DNA from: Pseudomonadota bacterium
Lineage (GTDB): Bacteria > Pseudomonadota > Gammaproteobacteria > Enterobacterales > Enterobacteriaceae
Assembly: GCA_023454395.1 (NCBI GenBank)
Contig: JAEYFY010000086.1
Span: 1-11,577, forward strand
DNA length: 11,577 nt
Direction: 5' to 3'
The position numbers and the translations under genes are program-made. Numbering within the stretch: the first letter of the stretch is position 1; each line of letters opens with the position of its first letter. This document shows, piece after piece, positions 5,788 to 11,577 of this stretch. The notes beneath the pieces are model-generated. The model saw only the letters and a program-made list of their open reading frames with translations. It had not been told where the DNA came from and did not search any database.

Positions 5788-7353
5788 TTATTCTTCAGAC
5801 TTATCACTCTTTTTATTCGTAAGATTATATTCTCTTAACTTATTCGCAATAGCAGTATGTGAAATACCTAAGCGTTTCGCTAATTTACGTGTACTAGGAT
5901 AATCACGGTATAAACGCGTTAAAATCGAAGCTTCAAAGCGTTTTGTCATTTCATCTAACGAGCCTTCTAATAGGTTCTCATCAAATAATGTTTCATCCGT
6001 ATGCTCAGGTAACGTAATATCTTGAACACGCAATGTATTTCCAACTAATTGTGCCATTGCTTGATAAACCGTATTCCGTAATTGACGAATATTACCCGGC
6101 CAAGAATATTGCATTAAACAATTTGAGAAATCACTAGAAATGGACGGTACACTCACCTTTTGTTCTTGGCAGTACTGATTAATAAAATGAGTTGCCAACG
6201 GAATTATATCGTCCTTTCTTTCCCTTAATGGCGGTAATGTTAATGTTAATACGTTCAAGCGGTAATAAAGATCTTCTCTAAACAATCCTTTTTGTACTAA
6301 TTCCCACAAATTTTTCTGAGTAGCACAAATAATACGCACATCTACATTAACTTCTTCTTCTTCACCCACTCTGCGAAATGTACCATCATTTAAAAAGCGT
6401 AGAAGTTTGATCTGCATTTGTGGTGACATTTCACCAATTTCATCAAGTAAAACAGTGCCACCATTGGCTTGCTCAAAAAAGCCCTTTTTCCCTTCAATGG
6501 CATTAGGATAAGCACCTGCTGCATAGCCAAATAATTCACTTTCAACAACATCATCAGGCATTGAAGCGCAATTTAAGCCAAGAAATGGGTATCTTAAACG
6601 GCTACTTAGTAAATGGCAGGCTTTGGCTAATAAATCTTTTCCTGTGCCTGTTTCACCCACTAATAACAATGGATCATGCATTATTGCCATTTTCTTTGCG
6701 CGAGTAATAAGCTGCTTCATTTTAGGTGTTACGGCAATAATTTGGTCAAACCCACTTTGATCGTTAGTGGTTAATTTAGGATAATTATAAATAATTTCAT
6801 TATATTTCAGTAAAACAAAAGCCCCAACGCAATGATTATATTGGTTATCGTCGGTCAGTTTAATTGGGACTATTTCCATTTCAAAGTTCTGTTTTTTCAC
6901 AGTAATAGGCACCTTTTGAATAAAGTGCTCTTTTTGTTCTAAAAAACGATGAATATTAAAATTTGGGATCAATTGGTTAAATGTTTTCTCAGCATAATCA
7001 TCTGGAGATAAACCAAAAAGCTGTCTTGTCGCAGGGTTAAGTAATTTAACCTTACCCTTAGTATCAATAGAAAAAACAGGAACAGGAACAGATTCTAATA
7101 ATGTCCAAATTGCACGATGTTCTTGCTCTGATGGCATAAATGCAACAGTTCGTACATCAATAACACCATTTATTCGACGTATTTCCGCCATAAGCGGTTG
7201 AAATATATTAAAATCTATCTGTGAGAAATTCAGGTAAATAAGACCAATTGGGAATATTTCAATTCCACGCAAATCAATATTTTTTAATACAAGCAGATCT
7301 AATAATTCACGGGTTAACCCGATGCGATCTTCACAAGTGACCTCTAAACGCAT
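5788..7353 (-). CDS. tyrR: Transcriptional regulator TyrR
   Basis: Regulator of aromatic amino acid synthesis and transport, which binds tyrosine, phenylalanine or tryptophan with ATP and represses or activates sigma-70 promoters. It has 521 residues (E. coli 513). Domains: ACT at about 1-70 (VTCEDRIGLTRELLDLL), PAS at about 78-140, a linker, AAA+ at about 205-435 with Walker A GETGTGK at 233-239 and Walker B TVLLDE at 300-305, and a C-terminal helix-turn-helix at about 487-507 (TRKLAKRLGISHTAIANKL). The GAFTGA loop of sigma-54 activators is replaced by AAGAYPNA, as in true TyrR. The ATG at 7353 has AAGG six bases upstream. A TATAAT on the minus strand at 7403-7398 could be its -10, with no good -35. 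I found no convincing TyrR box upstream. Confidence 0.96.
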   Translation of the reverse strand: MRLEVTCEDRIGLTRELLDLLVLKNIDLRGIEIFPIGLIYLNFSQIDFNIFQPLMAEIRRINGVIDVRTVAFMPSEQEHRAIWTLLESVPVPVFSIDTKGKVKLLNPATRQLFGLSPDDYAEKTFNQLIPNFNIHRFLEQKEHFIQKVPITVKKQNFEMEIVPIKLTDDNQYNHCVGAFVLLKYNEIIYNYPKLTTNDQSGFDQIIAVTPKMKQLITRAKKMAIMHDPLLLVGETGTGKDLLAKACHLLSSRLRYPFLGLNCASMPDDVVESELFGYAAGAYPNAIEGKKGFFEQANGGTVLLDEIGEMSPQMQIKLLRFLNDGTFRRVGEEEEVNVDVRIICATQKNLWELVQKGLFREDLYYRLNVLTLTLPPLRERKDDIIPLATHFINQYCQEQKVSVPSISSDFSNCLMQYSWPGNIRQLRNTVYQAMAQLVGNTLRVQDITLPEHTDETLFDENLLEGSLDEMTKRFEASILTRLYRDYPSTRKLAKRLGISHTAIANKLREYNLTNKKSDKSEE

Positions 7354-7506
7354 TATAAACCTTCTTAATACTGAGTGACCCTGAACTAATTCTAGATATT
7401 ATACATAAATATCAACGAAATAAAGAGGCTTATCAGCAAAGGTTGACACCACTAGCATTTATTTTTACACAACTAAATTAATCTCCTAATTTTTAACCAA
7501 ATTTAT

Positions 7507-7926
7507 TTATGCTTTAAAAATGCTGAATAACGAAAATGAAGAGGTTTTTATTATTTTTTTTAATTCAAAATCGATAAGATATTCGACATCCTTTACCAAA
7601 GGGCTTAATTCTCGACGGATCACCTTTTTGATAGTTTTACATCCATTATCAAAACAAAAAAGGAGATACTCTAATGCCTTTATTGCCTTTTCTTTCTTAT
7701 CGGACTCAGCCAGATATTCAAAAAATTGGGATATCTCTTTTATTTGAAATGACTTAGGCCGCTTTTGATATTGTCTCTTTTTAATCTCTCCGATCGTCTC
7801 ACTAAGAATAGGGATTAAAATACTGAGTTGGTTATCAATATTTGAAACATTAAATGCCGAACTCAGATAGAGTTTACGCCTTGGTTTAGAGAGTTTCTTT
7901 ATTACTGAAATTTGCATTTCTTTCAT
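7507..7926 (-). CDS. Hypothetical protein, 139 residues
   Basis: Not recognised. The open frame starts with ATG at 7926, preceded seven bases upstream by AGG, and ends with TAA. It predicts a basic, mostly helical, soluble protein: a Lys/Arg-rich N-terminus (KKLSKPRRKL), a hydrophobic stretch LSILIPILSETIGEI at about 34-48, then amphipathic helices including ISQFFEYLAESDKKEKAIKALEYLLF and VIRRELSPLVKDVEYLIDFELKKII. No signal peptide, membrane anchor or catalytic motif is visible. It lies 153 bp upstream of tyrR on the same strand with no hairpin between, so read-through into tyrR is possible. It has no counterpart between tyrR and ycjF in E. coli. The frame could be spurious, but its helix-forming composition and ribosome site favour a real gene. 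Confidence 0.6.
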   Translation of the reverse strand: MKEMQISVIKKLSKPRRKLYLSSAFNVSNIDNQLSILIPILSETIGEIKKRQYQKRPKSFQIKEISQFFEYLAESDKKEKAIKALEYLLFCFDNGCKTIKKVIRRELSPLVKDVEYLIDFELKKIIKTSSFSLFSIFKA

Positions 7927-8399
7927 TTTTTAACCTTGTTAGAATAATTATTGATTAACTATTTTCTATTTTTTATAAATAAAAAACCGTCTCTATTTAT
8001 TAAATAACGAATAGCTTACAAATTAGATAGTTGAAAATATATTGACCAAATAGGTCTATAATACATTTCTGCGGTGACATTTAACGCTATTTATTAAACC
8101 AAACTCAATACTATTTTCTTTCAAAAAAGGAATGTTTTGAGTAAAATTACAAATATTTCACTAGAGAGGCACATATAAACCTTTACATACAAACAGTTAC
8201 AACACCCTTGTTTTTTGTGTGAACTGACTCTTTTTATAGTTTTTTATCACGATAGTTTTATTTTAAAATGATTACATCAATTAGTAGTAAAAATCATAAA
8301 AACATTTTATAGCATTTTGTTCCTTATTTTAAAATAATATCTTATCATCTTCATTGTTTTGGCTATTTTATATAAACAACACCTTGCCAATATTTATAT
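7927..8399. other. Gene-free AT-rich stretch
   Basis: About 470 bases between the hypothetical gene and the ycjF terminator, with many A and T runs. No open frame longer than about 15 codons with a ribosome site was seen. A TATAAT on the plus strand at 8057-8062 abuts a small dyad (GACC at 8044-8047, GGTC at 8053-8056), but no properly spaced -35 and no rightward terminator were found. It may be decayed DNA or an H-NS-bound spacer. Confidence 0.5.
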
Positions 8400-8426
8400 A
8401 AAAAACCGCAGAATGGCTTCTACGGC
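8400..8426 (-). terminator. Terminator of the psp-ycjXF operon
   Basis: On the minus strand GCCGTAGAA (8426-8418) pairs with TTCTGCGGT (8413-8405), nine pairs with two wobbles around a four-base loop, followed by six T residues. It is about 35 bp after the ycjF stop. A T-rich flank on the other side could let it work rightward too. Confidence 0.85.
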
Positions 8427-8460
8427 TTTTATTTAAAACAATTAAGAGGTGAAAAATAAT

Positions 8461-9504
8461 TTATTCTTTCTTTTTACTACCAATAGTATTTTTTAATTTT
8501 CCAATTAGCTCTTTTCTAAAATCGCCTAGCTTAGGTTTATTATCATCAATCCATGGTAAAGGACGGCATAATTCCATGGCTTTTATTCCTAAGCGTGCCG
8601 TCAATAAACCGGCTCCAATACCTTGAGCCGCTCTTGTCGATAATCGTGCTGCAAGATCTTGTGAAAGCCAGTCCATTCCGACTTCTCTAACCAGCTCTGT
8701 CGCCCCCGCAAATGCAATATTGACTAGAACAAGTCGAAAGAGTTTTAAACGACTATAGTAGCCTAATTCGATACCGTAAATTTCTGCAATACGATTAATT
8801 AAACGAATATTACGCCAGCCAATAAAGGCCATATCAACCATTGCCAGTGGGCTGACAGCAACCATTAAAGTTGACTCTGCTGCAGAACGACTAATTTCAG
8901 CTTTAGCTTGTTTATCCAAAATAGGTTGGACAAGTTGACTATAAAGCTCTAATACTTCTTTGTCATTATGGGTGTCGTGTAATGCACTTTGCCAACGAAT
9001 CAATGCAGGGTGTTGTGAGCTAATACCCGCTTGTTTTGCGAGTTTTTCACAAAATGGTCGCCCATTTCCCATTGCATGACTATAAAGTAACTCTTTTGCT
9101 TTATCTCTTTCATCTGCGCGTTGGCGTAAACGATAAATGCGACACCACTCTGTTATCACTGATCCAATACCAGCAATAACGATTAACCCACCCGCACTGG
9201 CTGCACCCAACGCAATCCAGTCAGAATTTGCCCATGAGTCATAAATCCACTGCCCCGTTTGGGCAATAACACTGATCCCTAAAATGGTACTTGCAATCGT
9301 TAATAAACGTTTCCAGAGACTTTTTTTCGGTTTTAAAATTGATTGAACATCACCTTCTAATTGCCCTTCATTCTCTTCATCCAATTGTGGATCAATAGGC
9401 AAAAATTGCTCATTTTCATTAAAGCCAACACCTTTTTTCAAGGTGATTTCTTCTTGAAGTATCGGTTCTTTAAAATCAATTCGCGATTTTAATGGCTCTG
9501 TCAT
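8461..9504 (-). CDS. ycjF: YcjF, UPF0283 inner-membrane protein
   Basis: Membrane protein of 347 residues (353 in E. coli) that accompanies the P-loop protein YcjX in the phage-shock regulon. The exact function is unknown. Residues 1-60 are acidic and probably disordered in the cytoplasm. Membrane segments are predicted at about 66-86 and 97-117, followed by a charged helical region. A C-terminal DUF697-like part has hydrophobic stretches near 211-229 and 256-268 and the motif [16 protein letters not shown] (296-310). The ATG at 9504 overlaps the ycjX TGA as ATGA, indicating coupled translation. It is the last gene of the operon, 35 bp before the terminator. Confidence 0.93.
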   Translation of the reverse strand: MTEPLKSRIDFKEPILQEEITLKKGVGFNENEQFLPIDPQLDEENEGQLEGDVQSILKPKKSLWKRLLTIASTILGISVIAQTGQWIYDSWANSDWIALGAASAGGLIVIAGIGSVITEWCRIYRLRQRADERDKAKELLYSHAMGNGRPFCEKLAKQAGISSQHPALIRWQSALHDTHNDKEVLELYSQLVQPILDKQAKAEISRSAAESTLMVAVSPLAMVDMAFIGWRNIRLINRIAEIYGIELGYYSRLKLFRLVLVNIAFAGATELVREVGMDWLSQDLAARLSTRAAQGIGAGLLTARLGIKAMELCRPLPWIDDNKPKLGDFRKELIGKLKNTIGSKKKE

Positions 9505-10895
9505 TTTAATTTATCCCCTAACAAGAACTCCATTGCACTATCCATACGAATATGAGGAACCGCGCTATCTCTTGATATTTGCTGCGGTCTAAAAGATTCG
9601 AAACTAAACCCTTGTTTTTCCCAAAATGTTTTTTCAGGTAATCGCTTAGGAACCTCACCGGGAAAATACACCAATGGAGTGTTATCACTTAAACGAAAAC
9701 CTTTTAAGGCTGGTATTTTTTCGCCATGATGATCAACAACCCCACTTTCAGTTGCCGCAATAGAAGCGAGCCCCATGCAATCAATACTGATCCCTTCAAA
9801 AATAGCATTTTGTTTAGCATCTTGAATAAGCTGTTGAAGCAATGACACTAAATTTTCATGTTGATCAACCGTGATATGGTCGGCTTTTGTGGCCGCAAAT
9901 AGAAGTTTATCGATACAAGGCGAGAATAAGCGTCTAAGTAAGGTTCTTTTTCCATAATGAAAACTGCGCATTAATTGTGTTAATGCTTGGCGCATATCAT
10001 TAAAAACATCTGCACCTTGATTTAAAGGTTGTAGACAATCAACCAAAACAATTTGTCGATCAAACCCTTGGAAATGATCACGATAAAAACCTTTTACAAC
10101 ATGCTGCCCATAATATTCATAGCGCTGTTTTAACATACCAATATTAGTACGTTTATCTGCGTTCTTTAATTTAGCAATATCGTATTTTTGTAAATCAACC
10201 CATGGGAAAAACTGCAAAACGGGCGCTCCAGCTAATTCACCCGGTAATACAAAACGCCCAGGCTGAATAAAATGAAGCCCTTCGTCTTTACATGCTAATA
10301 AATAGTCAGTGTAAGCGGAGGCAATATCAGCTAATAATGTTTCATCAGCTGGCGCAAAAGGATCACATTTTTTAAGCAGTAATTGCCAATGTTGTTCTGG
10401 TGACGTTCTTTGGCGATTTATCTTATTCATTTGCTCTGACCATTCAAAATAGTCTTGTTCGAGCATAGGTAAATCTAATAGCCATTCTCCGGGATAATCA
10501 ACAATTTCTAAATAAAGAGAAGATGTTTCTTTTATAAAACGAGTTAAAGATTCATTAGAACGATAACGTAGTTGTAAACGAATTTCGCTGACCCCTTTCG
10601 TAGGAATAGGCCAACTTGGCGGTGTATGATAAAGAGATTCCATTCCCTCATCATAAGTAAAACGAGGAATATTTAAATTGTGTTGAGGAATACGTTTTAC
10701 ACCTAGTAGTTGCTTATTTCGTGCAGCCGAGAACAGCGGTAAACGTGCGCCTGTATGCACATTAATAAGTTGATTAACTAAAGAAGTAATAAATGCAGTT
10801 TTACCGCTTCGACTTAATCCCGTTACGGCCAAACGAAGATGTCTATCAACACCACGATTAATAAAAGCGGTAAGTTCATTTTGTAGGCGTTTCAT
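9501..10895 (-). CDS. ycjX: YcjX, DUF463 P-loop GTPase-like stress protein
   Basis: Predicted nucleotide-binding protein of 464 residues (465 in E. coli) whose structural relatives resemble large regulatory GTPases. The P-loop is GLSRSGKT at 26-33, a G3-like DYPG is at 133-136 (after hydrophobic LEIV), and a G4-like TKAD is at 336-339 (after LLFAA), all in expected order. Other family blocks are [20 protein letters not shown] and [14 protein letters not shown]. The start overlaps pspD by 20 bases and has GGAG five bases upstream; the stop overlaps ycjF by four. Such tight packing points to one translation unit under the sigma-54/PspF stress promoter, which lies right of the window. The cell target is not established. 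Confidence 0.94.
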   Translation of the reverse strand: MKRLQNELTAFINRGVDRHLRLAVTGLSRSGKTAFITSLVNQLINVHTGARLPLFSAARNKQLLGVKRIPQHNLNIPRFTYDEGMESLYHTPPSWPIPTKGVSEIRLQLRYRSNESLTRFIKETSSLYLEIVDYPGEWLLDLPMLEQDYFEWSEQMNKINRQRTSPEQHWQLLLKKCDPFAPADETLLADIASAYTDYLLACKDEGLHFIQPGRFVLPGELAGAPVLQFFPWVDLQKYDIAKLKNADKRTNIGMLKQRYEYYGQHVVKGFYRDHFQGFDRQIVLVDCLQPLNQGADVFNDMRQALTQLMRSFHYGKRTLLRRLFSPCIDKLLFAATKADHITVDQHENLVSLLQQLIQDAKQNAIFEGISIDCMGLASIAATESGVVDHHGEKIPALKGFRLSDNTPLVYFPGEVPKRLPEKTFWEKQGFSFESFRPQQISRDSAVPHIRMDSAMEFLLGDKLK

Positions 10896-11130
10896 GTTTC
10901 TCCCAAGACATTTGACGCGATAGCTTATTAAAACCTGCCTTAATAATAGGTTCAGCTATCAATAGAACCAGCCAACGTAACGGTTTGCTACTTACTCGTT
11001 TTAATATACCGCCTGTGATTGCTGCTGGCCCAAATAAAGTGAATAACATTAACCCAAATGTTAACCCTTTTTTAGCTAATTGGGCGAGTTTATTTGTTTT
11101 TAAAGAAACGAATACTTGATTGGAATTCAC
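10876..11130 (-). CDS. pspD: Phage shock protein PspD
   Basis: Small membrane-associated Psp protein, 84 residues (73 in E. coli), of unclear role. The block GPAAITGGILKRVSSKPLRW, then LVLLIAEPIIKAGFNKLSRQ, aligns with E. coli PspD ([20 protein letters not shown], then a leucine-rich part ending NKLAQR). Hydrophobic segments are at about 22-43 and 51-66; the C-terminus is polar. An in-frame ATG at 11244 would add 38 residues unlike the family and would include the hairpin at 11202-11227. I prefer GTG at 11130, which has GAGG eight bases upstream. The 3' end overlaps ycjX by 20 bases. Confidence 0.85.
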   Translation of the reverse strand: MNSNQVFVSLKTNKLAQLAKKGLTFGLMLFTLFGPAAITGGILKRVSSKPLRWLVLLIAEPIIKAGFNKLSRQMSWEKHETPTK

Positions 11131-11201
11131 AATAAGCACCTCAATCAGAAATTTTATTGTCTTATAATACAAGCGTTGAAAAAGATAAACGGGCTGAAAG
11201 A

Positions 11202-11227
11202 AAGACGCTCCAAAAATGGAGCGTCTT
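11202..11227 (-). terminator. Strong hairpin between pspC and pspD, possible attenuator
   Basis: AAGACGCTCC and GGAGCGTCTT form a perfect ten-pair GC-rich stem with a six-base loop, starting about 22 bases after the pspC stop. On the minus strand it is followed by TCTTTC, an imperfect T-run. It could be a partial terminator or a 3'-end stabiliser of the upstream psp mRNA. Confidence 0.65.
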
Positions 11228-11249
11228 ATCAGATTAAATGGCAAAAATA

Positions 11250-11577
11250 TTACAAATCTCGAAAGCGTTTATTTAACTGATAAGTAGAAGAAGTAATATA
11301 ACGTTCCATTTGTTGTAAACGTTTTTCACCTTGCATCAATTGATTATCGACTCCGCTTAAAATCTCTTTTAAGCTCTCTTGCTGATCTTCACCTTGCTGG
11401 TAATTAGCAGGAGCTGGCTCCATAAAGAAACTTAAGACAAGATAAGCAACAATAGTTAAACCGAAAAAGCCAGCAAACAGCGCAATCACCGCAATAACCC
11501 TGACAAGTAAAACAGGAATATTAAAATAATGGGCAAGCCCAGCACATACACCACGGATCATGCCTTCTTGTGGCAAG
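11250..11577 (-). CDS. pspC: Phage shock protein PspC, N-terminus cut by window edge
   Basis: Inner-membrane sensor of the phage-shock response; with PspB it draws PspA away from the activator PspF when the membrane is damaged. The 108 visible residues begin with LPQEGMIRGVCAGLAHYFNI, matching IPQQGMVRGVCAGIANYFDV of E. coli PspC. About 13 N-terminal residues lie outside; the TTG at 11576 is an internal leucine codon, not the start. A membrane segment spans about residues 22-52 of the visible part. The C-terminal region from about 66 to 108 is a charged, coiled-coil-like stretch ending MERYITSSTYQLNKRFRDL, as in E. coli. The pspF, pspA and pspB genes would lie to the right. Confidence 0.95.
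   Translation of the reverse strand, partial: LPQEGMIRGVCAGLAHYFNIPVLLVRVIAVIALFAGFFGLTIVAYLVLSFFMEPAPANYQQGEDQQESLKEILSGVDNQLMQGEKRLQQMERYITSSTYQLNKRFRDL

Noticed and set aside
7443..7471. Plus-strand TTGACA with TACACA at 17 bp and the 75-codon frame at 7520-7747
   Set aside because: The -35 is perfect but the -10 is poor. The frame lies antisense to the hypothetical gene and lacks a ribosome site. An antisense RNA remains possible but unsupported.
7354..7506. TyrR box for autoregulation (TGTAAA-N6-TTTACA)
   Set aside because: Only a half-site TGTAAA on the minus strand near 7465-7470; the second half does not match.
1..11577. tRNA, rRNA, CRISPR, insertion sequence or attachment site
   Set aside because: No cloverleaf sequences, regular repeat-spacer arrays, transposase frames or long terminal inverted repeats were seen.

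Overview
The window reads as chromosomal DNA of an AT-rich enterobacterium of the order Enterobacterales. The protein sequences are close to Escherichia coli ZntB, MppA, Tpx, TyrR, YcjF, YcjX, PspD and PspC. Base composition and the presence of an Ail-type barrel gene suggest Morganellaceae, most likely Proteus or a near relative. The genus is inference.

Layout from left to right. The left edge (1-72) holds the 5' end of the anaerobically induced small RNA FnrS, reading leftward out of the window, with its FNR site upstream. This sits just downstream of zntB (130-1113, minus), the same arrangement as in E. coli. Between zntB and mppA lies a 2.3-kb accessory segment (about 1114-3373). It carries a small DUF4377-type lipoprotein gene (1491-1832, plus) behind a promoter with a 12-bp perfect dyad, and an Ail/OmpX-type outer-membrane barrel gene (2142-2702, plus). 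A 670-bp AT-rich gap follows, with two strong rightward terminators that no protein gene closely precedes; one or two small RNAs may end there.

The centre is core genome. mppA (3374-4993, minus) encodes the murein tripeptide binding protein and is divergent from tpx (5217-5720, plus), which encodes thiol peroxidase. tpx converges on tyrR (5788-7353, minus), the aromatic amino acid regulator, with a shared bidirectional terminator between them. An unrecognised 139-residue gene (7507-7926, minus) and a 534-bp gene-free AT-rich stretch separate tyrR from the next operon.

The right part is the distal end of an extended phage-shock operon, all on the minus strand: pspC (cut by the window edge), pspD, ycjX and ycjF, closed by a terminator at 8400-8426. 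ycjX overlaps both neighbours, so it is translated with them. A strong hairpin and a roughly 120-nt leader separate pspC from pspD, which may set the ratio between membrane stress sensors and the YcjX/YcjF pair.

No mobile element, tRNA, rRNA or CRISPR array is visible. The most interesting unexplained signals are the dyad in front of the lipoprotein gene, a possible small RNA at about 2913-2982 with two UCUCCU (anti-Shine-Dalgarno) motifs, and the hairpin inside the psp operon.
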